Of a DNA stretch of 64,000 nt, positions 46,271-60,644 are shown one piece after another. Under the pieces are notes generated by a model, which was not told the origin of the DNA, ran no database searches, and saw only the letters and a list, made by a program, of their open reading frames with translations. The position numbers were made by a program, and so were the translations under genes. Origin of the DNA: Ziziphus jujuba (lineage: Eukaryota; Streptophyta; Magnoliopsida; Rosales; Rhamnaceae); NCBI RefSeq assembly GCF_031755915.1, contig NC_083387.1:26291001-26355000 (forward strand), written 5' to 3'. Within the stretch, counting starts at the first letter, position 1. Each line of letters opens with the position of its first letter.

Positions 46271-48894
46271 TGTCAGGACTCGTCCAAAATTTCTCACCGG
46301 AACCCTAGACAAGCCCTGATCCTAGGGAAACCCTACCAGATCCTCCAATGGAAAATCCGACAGAACCTCCCCTAAGGGTTGGATTTACCAAAATTTTCCT
46401 GCACTGAAAATACATTTCTATATACACCACCTTATCCCTCCCACATTACTACAATTTAATTCCACAAATTTGAAGCACTTCAAATTAATAATAAGAAATC
46501 AGTGCATAATTAATAAATAAATGTTCAAGACAGTATACAGAGCTTCATAAAGTACCATTAAGTATATAAATTACACAACAAACATGAAAGAAATATTACA
46601 ATAGAAATAAATGAAAATAAAGGGAACTCCTCGCAGCACGACAGCAATGAAGATTAAACTTGCTCTAGACGAACGTCTACCAATCCTTATACCTAGGGGA
46701 ACGGAATTTGAAAATATGAGATGCTAATCATCTCAGTGAGTGACTCTATCTACTGTACAATTATAACGCAACAATAATTATGGCACATTTGATTAATTAA
46801 GAATAAATAAGTAAATAAATAATAATTAATTGAAAATAGTATTTTCTTTCAAAACCCTCACCATTCACTCCATTGGAAAGGTTCCTCTTTTAAAACATTT
46901 TCGCAAAATCCAATCTTTTATACCGCAAAAATTAAGAAATAATTAATTTAATAAATAATTAAATAATCCAAATATGAATAAAATGTAATGAAATATAATA
47001 AATAAATTTAGAACACTTGCATTAAAGAAATATAACATAAAGGAAAAAATTTCAATATATATAATTCATAAAATTTGATTTAATAAATCAAAATAAACAA
47101 TGTCAAAAATATAATTTAAATAATTATAAATAGATGATAACACAAATTAAATACATTTAATTTAAATACGATTTTAAAACCTTTAGGATTTGAAATTTCT
47201 ATCTGAAAATTTAAACTTGACACACCACACTATATACCAGTGATGCCCTACGACACCCAGCGTCCCAAGCACCATCCGGTGGGAGGTTAAAGAGAGAAAC
47301 TTGCACCGCTGCTTAAATCGTCAACCCGGCGATGGAGGGGGGCGGCTTATGTGCACTATATAAAACTTGCCTACCCTCGGTCCGATGGCAACTCACGGAA
47401 GACATTATAACTTGCACGCTCATCCATATATACAGTACAGAACACCAGTACTGTATGAGTGCGTCTAAAACAAATAACTAAATTTATTATTAAAATACAC
47501 AATTTTTTCCAAAATTCACTGTGGGAATTATACCATTTTTCAAACTCACATTCCCACATTTTTCTTTAATATTTCCAGCACAAATCTATCGATAATAATA
47601 TACAAATAATTTTTTTTCAATTCATAAAATCAATCAAATAATACTCCAAGGGTATAATTATACAATTTAAAACCACCAAACTTAAACCAATATTTCCTTG
47701 AAATATTTAAAATCAAAACATGCCCAAAAAAATAATATTAAAATCCAAATACAATTAATTAAATGAAAACACCTTGCTCATGCATAATAAATACAATTAA
47801 ATCATAACAATAATAATAAAAAATTCCTTAATAAACCAAATTTTCATTTAGCTTCAACAAGCATGTATATATATAAAATAAAATTTTTACCACAATTATA
47901 TTTAAATTCCACCACATGAGCATATTTTCAAATATCAAATTAACATAAAATAAATATAATTAATCACCCCAAAATAGTTTTAAAGGTGGGTCACTCACCT
48001 CAAGCACGTGTCTCAATCGAGATCCTCTGCAGGATCAGCTCCACTACCCACACGTGCATCTAAAATATCCACAATACACAAAACTAATTATTTTAATATT
48101 TTAACCGGGTAACTCCTAAGTGGGTACCCGGAGACCAAACACAAATGACAAAAGGAGGTTGGAATAGGGTGAAATCTAGGTTTGAAGTGATTGACGCCGC
48201 CACCAGAAAAAAGCCTTGATTCGGGTGCGTCGGCAGTCTGTTGGCCGTGATTTTTGGCTGGCCGGCCGGTTTTTAGGTGGGCTTCAAGGTGGGGTGGCCC
48301 GTGTATGGAAAGGGTGGTCGGAAAATGGCTAAGCAGTGGTGGTCGATTGGTTTCTCTGTCTCTCCTCCCCTCTTTCTCTCTCCTTCCCTGGTTCACACGT
48401 TTTAGCCGGAATAAAAGCCACCCATGGGTGACACTGCTCACTCATGGGATTGGCTGAAATTGCGACACATGGCACACACTGTTCACTCAAGCCAAATATA
48501 TTAAAATATTACGGTATTCGCAAAACTTCGCATGTTCATAACTTTTTAACCAGATGTCCAATTTAAGCGTGCCACTAGTCTATGAACTCATATCAATGAG
48601 TATTTTACAACCATACAAAAGTCAAAACAAAATTCTACAACCATAAAAAGTCAACTCCCGGCACCTTTGGACAGTTTGGATCTCAACTTGTTTTGCCCAT
48701 AACTTTCAAACCGTAGCTCCGTTTTCAAATTGCTACTAGTCTACGAACTCAGGGCATCATGTACTTCACTACGGTACCACGGTCAACTAGAAATTTCACC
48801 CGAAACAAAAAGTCAACTTTTTGACCCACTCGGTCAACGGTCAACCTCGGTCAACGTGCTAGAATTCTGATGTAGTTTGGGATGGGGTGTTACA
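46271..48894 (-). mobile_element. Solo long LTR (minus strand) at the 3' end of the broken RLP
   Basis: Ends TGTCAGGACTCGTCC and GGATGGGGTGTTACA. Perfect target copies GTCCT lie at 46266-46270 and 48895-48899. Comparison with unit A (ATGTCCTCCTCC at 5355-5366) places the insertion within the last two codons of the RLP coding sequence. The GC-rich block lies at about 47226-47350 (with a small deletion) and the hairpin at 46717-46735. Length is 2.6 kb; no gene. Confidence 0.95.
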
Positions 48895-51759
48895 GTCCTC
48901 CTCTGCCTCCTTCGCCTCCCATTATGTTGCCTCAAGCCAAAAGTTTTGAAAAAAAAGTAGGGATTCTTTTTTATGACATAATGGCCAATAACCATTCCCA
49001 CAACTGCTCTAGTGCAATAACTAACCACAACAAATTTCCAATCCAATGCAAAAGAACACCCTGAATCTTACACTTGTTCAGAAATTGAATTCGGTGGTTG
49101 GGAGGTCTCAGAATTCTTACACTTCTTTGTCAATGGAGTACCACATAACTCCAAGTTTCCCTCATAGGAGCTGTTTTCAAACGTATCAAACTGGTTTCCA
49201 ATGGGTATGCGTCATCTGAGAAAGTTATGAGAGACATTGAAACATGAAAGAAATGTAAGCTGTGCAAGCTGCTGAGGAATCTCTCCAGAGAGCTTGTTTT
49301 GTGACAAATCCAATGACTCAAGCTCTTTTAAATTCCCCAAGGATGATGGGATGCTACCACTTAAATTGTTGTGGGAAAAGTTGAGAACATTAATCCCAGA
49401 TAAGTTCCCAATGCATTCCGGAATCTCACCTTTGAATTTATTTCTTGAAAGATCAATGAAAACAAAATTGTCTCGGATCTTTCCATAGTACAAAAACGTA
49501 CCTTTGTTTGTTAATGTGATCGACTAAACAAACTCATGGCTCCATGTGGTTGATTTTCCCTGTAAAGTTACATTTTCACCCATGTATGATGAATTAGTAG
49601 CCTCAATAGCTTTCATGGAATTCCATGTTTTGAAATATTTGGATGGCAATGTGCCCTCGAAATTATTCTCAGAGAGATCAACAATGCACAAATTGGGAAA
49701 CTCATGACTGGAAATCGGCTCTTTTATAACTCCATACAATCGATTTGATCTTAATATCAGCACTCTTAGCTCCGAAAGAGTCCCATACCATGAAGGGAAG
49801 ACATCATTAAATTTGTTGTCCTTGAGATTGACAGACTCGAGCATCTTACAATCAGGCAATAACCGTGGTAAATTCCCTTCAAAGTGGTTATGGCTTAGGT
49901 CGATCATCCTCAATTCACTTCCACTATCACATAGAGATGGAGTATTACCATGAAAAGAGTTTTTGCTCACATTTAAGAGAAACATTGACTTGGTGATATT
50001 TCTCAAACATTGAGGAATGACACCAGTCAGTTTGTTATCGGACAAGCGAAGAAATTTAAGGGAAGTAAGATTGCAAAATGCCGGTGAGACTTCTCCACTT
50101 AGTTCGTTATTTGAGATTTTATACTGAAAGATGGAAGTTGGAGGGATTGGCAGTTTTCCTTTCAACATGTTAAAAGAAAGATCCAATACACCAAGACTAA
50201 CCCCGAAAATGATAAGTTGAGATTGGTCAAAGTCGATTAAATTGTTACTGGAAATGCCTATAAGCAGTATAGTTTCCAAGCTAATGGTCCACATCCACTT
50301 GGTTATTTTCCCAGATAACTGGTTTCCACTAAGATCCAAGATTATTAGGTTATTTTGGTACCTTAAGAAATTAGGGAACATACCTAAGTTACAACAACCT
50401 AAAAATAAAATTTCAAATTTTGGAATGGTTGCATTGTGAGTATTGGTTCTAGTGAGCACATATAAATTGTTTTTTTGAAGTCCGAGACCGATCAGATTCT
50501 TCATTCCCAAAAACATGTCAAAATCCACTGTGCCACTCAACTTATTTTCTGCAAGACTACGTCTTTTTATATTTTTAAGACCAAAATATGAAGATGGTAC
50601 GACGCCAGTTAGATAACTATCGGCAAGAATTAAGGAGTTAATTGGGTTAGGTTTGCTAGCCAAGAAGGAAGTTGACTAGTTAGTTGATTATGACTAAGTT
50701 CTAAATTAATCAAGTGGGTCAAGTTTTGAAGTGAGGAAGGAATTTCACCACTAAACTTGTTTACTGCAAGCACTAAATCAATAACCCTAGTTAGTTTACC
50801 AAGTGACGTCGGAATCAACCCTATAAAGCTACAATTTTTAACTTCTATATAAATCAAGTACTTGAGCTTTTCGATTGATGAAGGTATATTACTAGAGAAA
50901 TTTGTTCTATAGAGTGATATTTCCTTGAGAGGACTACCATTGTGAAATTTGGGTAAGTACCCACCAAGATGTTGGTTCCAGGCTAACATAAGAACTTGTA
51001 GATTTGGAAGAGAAAAATAGCATTGGGGAGTTTACCATATAGCCCACAAAATCCAAGAGAAAGAAATGTCAAAGAAGATAAATTTCCTAAACAAGAAGGC
51101 ACTTCCGAGTTGATGTCAACAGCTTCGAGATCAAGTTTTTTTAGCTTAGTTAAATTGTGAACTAAGCTACTTAAACCTGGCTTTTCAAGTTTCAATAAAT
51201 TATTTTCAGTAAAGAAATCGATATTCAGAGACAAATCAAGCGAAACTAAATTCAAGAGTTGTGAAATTGCTAGTGGGATTTGACCATAAAAATAGGCACT
51301 AGAGAGGTTGAGATACTTTAACCTTGAAAGATTACCAAACGAGGATGGGATTCAAGAGTAATTCAAATCATTGTAAGCAAGATTAAGAATTTGGAGTACT
51401 TGAGCAAGTTGGAAACGAGTGCTGGTGGAGTTGATAGAACCTGAAAGACAGTTATCGCTGAGATCAAGGCCAATTACATGTCCACTTTTCTCATCGCACT
51501 TCACACCATTCCATGAGCAACAATCTATGTCCCCTTTTAGTTTCCACGATGTGGTCTTGGGTTGAAACCCAGGGTACTTATTGCAATTATATTCATGAAA
51601 GATAAAGCTATCCTTGAATTGCAACAAGGCAGTGCTCTCTTCGTTGTGGCAAAGTGGTTGCACAAAACAAGATGAGCAAGTCATGATGATGAGTAAGATA
51701 TAAAGCAAGGAAAGTGGGGAAGGAAATGGAATAGAAAACAACTCCATCTTATGATTCAT
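48895..51759 (-). pseudogene. Broken LRR receptor-like protein, copy B
   Basis: Paralogue of 5353-8220 starting at the equivalent ATG (51759) with the same signal peptide and Cys-Cys cap. Breaks relative to the intact copy: TGA for Arg at 51352-51354, a frameshift near 51015, another near 50645, TAG for Tyr in the island domain at 49524-49526, TGA for Gly at 49212-49214, and TAA for Gln at 49068-49070. A solo LTR replaces the natural stop. The membrane helix keeps most of its glycine spacing (one Gly is changed to Ser and one to Arg). The longest surviving piece is 379 codons (49524-50663, LRR 12 to the island). It cannot make a receptor, though fragments could still be transcribed. Confidence 0.95.
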
Positions 51760-52178
51760 AGAAAGTTTGATGAGCAAGAAGTGATCAGAAGGGTCTCTTT
51801 TTGTAGATAGTATCCACCATAAGCTTTCGCCATAATGTAGGATGGAAATTAGTTGAGAAATATTATTGTGGAAAACAGTAACCATGTACCAACATAAAGA
51901 AACTGACATATATCATGAAATTACCAAAAGTCATGTACTAATTTTTCGTAAGTATTTGAAGTCTAAGTCGTCTAATTTGTCTCTTTTTATCGTTCTATAT
52001 GAAATATATAATTTCTCTGAATATATAATTTGTAAAGTGGAGGTTTTTAGTTTTTTTACATATCTTTATGTAATCATTCATGTTAATTAATATGCCCCAA
52101 AGTTCAATCTCACACATAAGATTCTAATTTGCAAAATATTTCCCCCCATCCCAAACCCCGCCCCCCGCCCCCCCACCC
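51760..52178. other. 5' flank of broken RLP copy B
   Basis: Matches 8221-8460 of unit A with small indels. A short unmatched stretch (51880-52010) includes repeats of ATATATAATTT. It ends in a C-rich tract (52143-52178) at which the next LTR inserted. Confidence 0.5.
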
Positions 52179-55001
52179 TGTAACACCCCGTCCCAAATCG
52201 CACCGGAATCCGTGCACGTTGACCGAGGTTGACCGTTGACTGAGCGGCTCAAAAGTTGACTTTTTGTTCCAGTTGGAATTTCTAGTTGACCAGGGTACCA
52301 TGGCGAAGTGCATGATGCTCCGAGTTCGTAGACTAGCAGCATGTCGAAAATGGAGCTACGGTTTGAAAGTTATGGGCAAAACAAGTTGAGGTGCAAACAG
52401 TCCAAAAGGTGCCAGAAGTTGACTTTTTCTCGTTGTGTAATTTTGTTTTAACTCTTGTATGCTTGTAAAGTACTCGTCGATACGAGTTCATAGACTAGCG
52501 GCACGCTAAAATCGGACATTTGGTTAAAAAGTTATGGACGTTTGAAATTCGCCGGATACCGTAATATTTTGTTATATCTGGCTTAAGTGCACAGTGACGC
52601 CACGTGTCATCACCTGATTGGTCCACGTGGATGAACAGTGTCACCACGGTGGCTTTTATTTGACAAAAATCTCGGGGAAGAGAGAGAGGAAAGAGAGAGA
52701 GAGAGAGAAACCGACCGGTCGCCGGAATCTTCAAATTTTCCGGCCGATTCTCGTTACACGCATCGGCCAAACGGAAGGCTCTCCCCATTTCCGGCCAAAC
52801 CCCAAAATTTCACGGCCGTTGGTCGCCAGACGCGCCCGAATCGAGGCGGCAATTTTTCCCTCCACCGCCGTTCGACCCCTTTCCGCCTTTTTCTGGCCAC
52901 ACGCACCAGCCACCCCTCACCACCTCCTCATTTCTGGCCAGCCCACCAAATTTCACGGCCACCGGACCTCTGACGCGCCGGGATCGGAGCGTTTTCCGTC
53001 CGGCCTTCGTTTGCCTCACTGCCGGTCCCGTTGGAACCCTCTTTCCTCGATCTACAAAACTACCAAAAATCTCAGCCAACGGCCACCGCATGCGCCGCCG
53101 CCGGCGACGGTTGCCGGTGACCGAGGCGGCTCACCGAAAGTTACTGTTCCGGTGAGTACCCAGTTACATCGCCGGTCCTTGTCCACTGTGTTCGACCTCC
53201 TGAACCCGAATCCGGCATCCTTTTCTGCCAATTCGCGACGGTTTGGGAGAATTGCAGAGTCGAATTCTGAAAGCTTTCCGACGAGATTCCGGCCACCTCG
53301 GGTCCGATCACCTGAAAGTAAGACCGAATCCGTGATCCTCATCACTCAAGCTTCGATTCGGTATATAACTCGTAACTTTTAGATGTCGTTTGCGTTCGCT
53401 CCCCGGGTACCCATTTGGGAATTACCCGATTAAAATATTAATATATTCGGTTGGTGTACTGTGGATGTTTTAGGTGCACGCGCGAGTAGTGGAGTTGATC
53501 CTGCGGAGGATCTTAGCTGATTTACGCGCTTAAGGTGAGTGACCCACCTTCAAAAATATTTTGGGCAATTAATTATGTTTAATTGGTATTTAAATTATGC
53601 TCATATGGTAAAATTTAGTTATGGTTTTATTGTGATTTAATTTATTTATTATGCATGAGCAAAGTATATTTCGGTAATAATCGTACGAGGTTTTAAGTAT
53701 TATTTTCGAGCATAATTGGGTTAAATATTTTATGAAAATATTTGTTTAAATTGTATAAACTATGCCCGCGGTATTTTAATTGTTGAACCTCGTATTACGA
53801 GAAAATTTTAGTTTATTTGTTATCGATGTTTTCGTACCGATTTGTTAAATAAAAATATGTGGGATGGTAAGTGAGAAATTTTGGTATATTTCCCACGGTA
53901 ATTTTGGAAAACGGTACAGTTAGTTTAATAATTATTTTAGACGCATTCATACAGTATTGGTGTTCTGGTATATGTATATGTGGTTCAGCGCACAAGTATT
54001 ATTATTTGTCCCGTGAGTTGCCATTGGACCGTGGGCAGGCAAGTTTTTTATTGGCCACAGCCGCCCCCCTCCTTGGCCGGGATGATGGTTTCAGCAGCGG
54101 TACTGTCGGAACGCCGAAGTGCCGTTTGCAAGTTTCTCTCTTTAATCTCCCCGCCAGTCGGTGCTCAGGACGCTGGGTATCGGAGGGCATCACCGGTATA
54201 TGGTGTGGTGCGTCAAGTGTAATTTTCAGATAAATTTTCAAACCCCAAAGGTGTTCAAAAATTATTTATTATAACTCATTACATTTTAATTATATATTGG
54301 GGTATTTATTTGTTTATTGTTTATCAAATGGTTTGATCCCTTGGTTTTTGGGAAGTACGAATATCGGGTTTTGTGAAATCGTTTTAAAAAGAGAACATTT
54401 CCAACGGAGTGATTAGTAAGAGTTTTGAGAGAAAATTATTATTTCCAACTGTTGTTATTATTTATTTATTAATTGTTGGTATTAATTCAATTCTCTATTT
54501 GTTACTATTATTATAAAAGTGTTCAGTAGTTAGGGTGTCTCATTGAGATGATTAGCATCTCACGTTTTTAAGTTGCGTTCCCTTAGGTGCAAGGGGTGAT
54601 AGATGTTCTTTCGGGGCGAACCAGTTCTCCGCCGCTATCGTGTTTCGAGAAGTACTTTTGTACTCATTCCTTTCAGTTGTATTATATCTTTCATCTTTGT
54701 TGTATTTCTGTTGATTAGCACTTCATAAAGCTTTGTATACTATTTGGACACTTATGTTTTATTTATGCACTGGGCTGCTGTTATTGTTGTGAAGTGCTGT
54801 AAATTGTGGAAAAAATTTATAGTTTTGCGAGAGGAATAAGGGGATGAGTATAGAAGTGTGTTTTCAGTGCAGGTGATTTTTGGTAAGTCCTACCCTTAGG
54901 GGAGGTGCTGCCGGATTTTCCGTTGGAAGGTTTGGTAGTATTTTCCTGGGATCAGGGCTTGTCTAGGGTTCTGGGAAGGAAATTCTGGACGCGTCCTGAC
55001 A
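52179..55001 (+). mobile_element. Solo long LTR, close relative of the young element's LTR
   Basis: It starts TGTAACACCCCGTCCCAAAT and ends CGCGTCCTGACA. Flanks are CACCC and CCCCC (one mismatch). It shares the W-box array and G-box pair (about 52600-52630) with 19390, the GA-rich stretch (52680-52710), a GC-rich leader with a 254-codon open frame (52618-53382), the GC-rich block (54059-54215) and the hairpin (54544-54562). It lies about 420 bases upstream of the broken RLP's ATG, pointing away from it. Confidence 0.9.
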
Positions 55002-56766
55002 CCCCCCGCTTTTTTTTATAAGGTAGGGATTCAAAATGATGCCCGACTCAATTTTATCCAACATCCACAGAAATCTATACATAAAGAAACGTTTAATGTA
55101 ACAAGATATATTGAACCAAGATGAATGATTTATGTGCCAAAACTTTTGACAGATCTTTCTACTTGTTAATTATATAATTTAACCAACATCCAAAAATAAT
55201 ATCAAAACATATATGGAATTAGTAAAAGTTCATTTAACCAACATCCAAAAATAATATCAAAACATATATGGAATTACTAAAAGTTCTTTCATAATTACAC
55301 TATGATTTTATTTACCCAAAAAAAAAAAAATTACAACTATGATTTTCCCTTCTCCATGGATATTTTTATCCAAAAACTAATAAACCCCACTAAATGGATA
55401 ATAAAAGGCCCACATAAACAAAAAAACAGGACATGAAATTCTTAAAGCGCTTTTTTTTTTTTTTTTTTTTTTTGTTTTGGGTGAATAATTCATACACCTT
55501 GACTATTCCTCCTTTTTTTAAAAAAAGAAAAAAAAATCCATCCAACGTATACAACCTCTAAAAAATTGAGACTGTATGCGGTGTAAAGATACATGGAAAT
55601 ATGGACCATGGACACTGGGGAACCATGTTATAGCTTTGGGGGCCACGACAAGTCAAGTATCTTTTTTTATTTTTATTTTTTGGTTATTTATGTATTATCT
55701 TTGTAATATTTTCTTTAAAAATATTTAAAGTTATTTTAAAAAAATATTTTGGCCCCTCGTATATTATCTATGAATTATTTACTGTATTGACTTTTACAAA
55801 ATTTAAGTGTAATTATGTATGATATCTTTATGTTAATGTTTTTAAACCTTTGTGTTTCTTATCTATTTAACGTAGAATTTATAAACATTTTTAATATTTT
55901 ATTTTGCATTTTTAATTTTTTTATTATTGATATCTTACTTTGTAAATTTGTCCTTTGTTTTTGGTCAAATTTCAATTTTATTAAAATTGGGGAAGGTGAG
56001 ATTGCACCCAAATCAGGGTTTAAATCCTGAACCTGTTTGTACGTTTTTAGTAGTTTTTACCACTAAGCAATAGTATGTTTGATTTTTGATTTTTTTTTTA
56101 AAGATATTTTGTTACATGGGTTTTTCAAAAAAAAAAAAATCTATACTACTGATATTTTAATTATCAATTAGAAATAATACTTTAGGACTAAAATAAATAT
56201 CTAGAAATAAAACTTATGTCAATATTTTATTTTAATAAAGTAAGGTTTACTTTACTTATCTTACTTTATTAAAAACAAATTATGATTATTGAATCACGTT
56301 AAATATTATAATTTAAAAATAAAAAATAATCAATTATGAATTAATAATATATTAATATTCTATTTAAAAAAATAAACTCTAACACCAAATAATTAATAAA
56401 TATAATTTTAAATTTTAAATTTTAATATAATTGAAAAATTAAAAAAAACATTTCATATTAATTTTCGTATTAAAAATTATATTTGAATATCGTGATACAC
56501 ACACACACACACGAGGTGAAACAACCAGGCATCAAATTCAGAAACTTTGACTATTATTTTCTTCTTATTAATTTTTTTAATTATTTTACATGGTTTGAAA
56601 ATTTTGCCAGCAGCTGTAGAGATGCTTACTGTGATGTTGGTTATACCAAGCTTATTAAATAATGATTTGACTACCATTCATTGTTTGAGAAATCAAACTA
56701 ACAAACAAATTTACTTTCCTTTTTTTTTTTAATGAATAAACGAACAAATTTACCTATATATTACAG
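55002..56766. other. Intergenic DNA of unit B, matching 8480-10140
   Basis: AT-rich, alignable with unit A throughout. One local duplication of about 55 bases (ATCCAAAAATAATATCAAAA, at 55190 and 55242) is specific to B. An AC microsatellite lies at 56500-56516. No gene seen. Confidence 0.6.
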
Positions 56767-57243
56767 GGGCTAACAAAGATCAAAATTTCAATATCAATGG
56801 AAATATCGAATTCAAAATATAAAAATTTTCATAGAAATATCGAAAAATATTGAATATCGATAAAAATTCATAAAAAATAATGAAAATTTATTTAAAAATA
56901 AAAATTTTTGTTGAAACTTTAGCATTAACTTATTTAATCATTCAATTATCAAATTAATTATAAAAATTGTAAAAATATTAAATAGATATTACATTTCTCT
57001 TAATCTAGTAAGCGATAATGATCATAAATAAATTATTATTGACAAAAATATGCAAAAAAATATATATTTGATAAAATTATTTATTAATTAGGATAAAATA
57101 ATTATTACAATTACATTATATTTTATAAATATTATTTCAGTACTAATAGAACTCTTAGTTAATTAAAAATTATTTCTCTCTTCCTCGTTCTAATTTGAGA
57201 TGTGAAATGTGAAAAATAATTATTAATATATATATATCTCCTT
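56767..57243. mobile_element. Unclassified insertion relative to unit A, left part
   Basis: From CAGGGGCTAACAAAG onward the sequence has no counterpart in unit A. The match resumes only at 61129. It is rich in ATATCGAAA/AAATTTCG phrases that recur in mirrored form at 60470-60640, suggesting one inserted element of about 0.7 kb with weak inverted ends, later split by the solo LTR at 57244. It may be a DNA-transposon derivative; the class is not established. Confidence 0.35.
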
Positions 57244-60200
57244 TGTAACACCCTGTCCCGAAGTACACCGAAAATTTCTAAAATCTTATCAAGGTTGACC
57301 AGGTTTGACCATCGTTGACCGAGAATGGGTCAAATGTTGACTTTTTGCTCCTGATGGAATTTCACATTGACCGAGGTATCGTTACGAAGTACACGTTGTC
57401 ACAAGTCCATAGACTAGTAGTACGTTGAAAACAGAGTTACGGTTTGAAAGTTATGAGCAAAACAATTTGAGGTCAAACTGTCCAAAAGATGCCGGAATTG
57501 ACTTTTTGTTCATGCAAAGTTGAGCTTTGACTCATGCATGATTATGAAGTACTCGTCGATATGAGTTCATAGACTAGTGGCACGTTTAAATTGGACATCT
57601 GGTTAAAAAGTTATGGACATGCAAAGTTTTTCGAATACCGTAATATTTTAATATATTTTGACTTGAGTGAACAGTATGTACCACGTGTCATATTTTCAGA
57701 CAATTCCATGAGTGAACAGTGTCACCCACGGGTGGCTTTTATTTTGGCCAAAACACGTGAGCCGGGGAAGGAGAGAGAAAGAAGGGAGGAGAGAGAGAGA
57801 GAGCTAGAGAGAGAAACCCAACCGGCCAACTGCCGTTCATCCATTTCCGGCCACCAGAATAGTATATGCACCACCCTAGCTTGAAGCCCACCTGAAAACC
57901 AGCCGACCAGCTAAAAATCATGGCCAACCGATAGCCGACGCGCCTGGATCGAGATTTTTTTCGATGATAGCACCGATTACTTCATACCCAAATTTCTCTC
58001 AATTCCGACCTTCGTTTGCCTCACCGCCAGTTCCGTTGAGTCATCCATTCCCCGATCTACCTTTCCACCAAAATCACGGCCAGTGGCCGCCGGACGCACC
58101 ACCGATGGTGACGGGTTCCTGTGACCACGACGGCTCGTCGGGAAATCGACTTTTCGGCGCGTTTCCAGTTGCACCGCCCATCCTTGCCCACTAATTTCGA
58201 CCCTCTAAACCCAAATCTAGCGTCCACTTTCCTCAATTCTTAACGGATTATGAGAATCGAGGGTCTAAAATCCGAGATCTTTCCGACGAGATTCTGGTCA
58301 CCTCGGGTCTGATATCCGGGAAGTAAGACCAGATTCATAATCTTCATTTCACGAGCTTCGATTCGGTATATTACTCGTAAATTTTGGTTGTCGTTTGTGT
58401 TAGTCCTCCTAGTACCGGTATTATTTATCCGAATAAAATATTAATTTATTTGACCCTGTATAATATTGTTGTTTTAGGAGCACGTGTGAGCCGTAGAATT
58501 GATCCAATGGAGGATCTTGGTTGGATTGCATGCTCGAGGTGAGTAACCTACCTTCAAATTAATTTCGGGTGTTAAATTATATTTATTTTGTGATAATTAA
58601 ATATTTGGATTTAATATTTATGTGTTAAATATTTAGCAAAATTATATTTGAAATTTTGATGGCACAATTTGAATAAATTGAAATGTATATGTGCATTAAA
58701 TCATATTTTGATTTTGATAAATTATGGAAATTCATTTTATGAAAATTTGATATTTAAAGAAATTATGATGTTTAACATTATTGATTTATTGTTGAAATTA
58801 TTATGAGTTTATTTCAAGCAATAAAAATGCATTTACATGGATTTATGAATTTTGGAAATTTTATGGGATTTTAATGAAATTATGCCTATCTTGAATTTTA
58901 AGGATTTAAGGATATTATTTTAAAAATTATGCTTATGCATTTGAATATTGTGGATTGGAAAATTGATGCATTTGAAAGTTGATGGATTTGAAATTGATGG
59001 AAATTGTGCGATGGATTTATGACAATGATTTATAAAGGAATTGTGGAAAATTTACGGGTTTAATTGAATAGAATAAACCCGGTGGTATTTATGAGATTTT
59101 GAGATTTGAAAATAAATATATTGATTTTATGATTTTTAGATGCACCATATACGTACTGGTGTTCTTTATGCATGGATATGATTAGCGCGCAGGTGAATGT
59201 GGTGAGTGCGCAGGTGGGTATGAGTAACGCACAGGTGATTATGGGGTTGTCCGCCATCGGATGAGGGTAGACCGCCCCTCCATGGCCGGGATGCCTGTTA
59301 GCAGCGGCACGGTGGGACACCATGCGACCGTATGCCGGTTTCTCTCTTTAACCTCCTGTTTGGCGGTGCTCAGGACGTTGGATACCGTTGGCGCCACTGG
59401 TATATAGTGGGTGCATCAAATGGTTTTCAGAACATAGATTTCAAAATAAATATTTTGAAATTGTATTTAAATTAAGAATATATTTGATGTTGTTTTTAAT
59501 ATTTATTTCAAATGGAAATTTTAATTTGATTTAATTTTTCTTTTGCTTAATTATTCAATAAATTGATTTATTTTAATTATTTAATTATTTCATGAATTGT
59601 TTTAATATGAGTTTTATTAATATTTCGGTATTAATTGTTATGACATGCTTTAATTATTTAGTAATTGTTATAAGTTATTTTTATTTCAATTTATTTCATT
59701 ATAAATTTGGATTCTTGAATTATAATATTTTATCTTGGTTTTCGGGGCATACAAATAGCGGGTTTTGTAAAACGTTTTAAAAAGGAAACTTTTCCAACTG
59801 AGTGAATCGTGAGGGTTTTGAGGGAAAATATTATTTTTAACTACCTATTAATTATTTACTTAATTCTTATTAATCAATTAACTAAATTATTTATCCTTTT
59901 ATTATTATTATTATTATTGTATAGTAGATTGGGTTACTCACTGAGATGATTAACATCTCATATTTTTTAAATTCCGTTCCCTTAGGTCCAGGTTACTCGA
60001 CGTTGATTGTTCGGGGGCGAACTCGACATTTCAGTTCATTGCCGAAAGTCCAAGAAGCATTTCCTTCCTTTTTCCTCTCCATCTTGTATTACTTCATCTG
60101 TCATTGTATTAAAGTCATATTTATTTGTATAACACTCTGTATACGGATTGGGCAGATATTTGTTTAATTGCTTACTGATTCCCTGTTATTATTTTGGAGC

Positions 60201-60407
60201 ACTGTAAATTTGTGGAAACAAATTGTAGTAAGGTGGGAGGAATAAGGTGGTGTTTATTGGAGTGTGTTTTATGTGCAGGGAATTTTGTGGTAAGTCCTAC
60301 CTTTAGGGGTGATGCTGTTGGATTTTCCGTTGGAAGGTTCGGTGGTGTTTTCCTGGGATCAGGGCTTGTCTAAGGTTCCGGTAAGGAATTTTAGACGGAT
60401 CCTGACA
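57244..60407 (+). mobile_element. Solo long LTR (3.2 kb)
   Basis: It starts TGTAACACCCTGTCCCG and ends GACGGATCCTGACA. Perfect target copies TCCTT lie at 57239-57243 and 60408-60412. It has a TTGACC-rich start, a G-box near 57682, a GA-rich leader, the GC-rich block at 59270-59415 and the hairpin at 59942-59960. No second LTR or interior, so a solo LTR. Confidence 0.95.
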
Positions 60408-60644
60408 TCCTTAATAATTTTTTATGTAATTATTATTTTGTATATTATAGATTTTTTAATTAAATTGTTAAGAATTTGATGTAGATATTTTGACAGAAAT
60501 TTTTATGAAAAATTTGACTAAATTTTAAAAATTTCGATGGATATTATAAAAATTCTATTAGTTTCCATTTATAGTCTAAGTTTTCTTTTGATCCTTTAAA
60601 AAAATGGAAATCTCGAGGAAATTTCGATATTTAAAATCTTAGAG
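60408..60644. mobile_element. Unclassified insertion relative to unit A, right part
   Basis: Continuation of the element begun at 56767, with TTTCGATGGATATT and GAAATTTCGATATTT phrases. It ends at the TRIM array. See 56767-57243. Confidence 0.3.

Noticed and set aside
49524..50663. Truncated LRR protein gene
   Set aside because: It lacks signal peptide, N-cap and membrane helix, and is bounded by a frameshift and a stop relative to the intact paralogue. It is part of the RLP copy B pseudogene.
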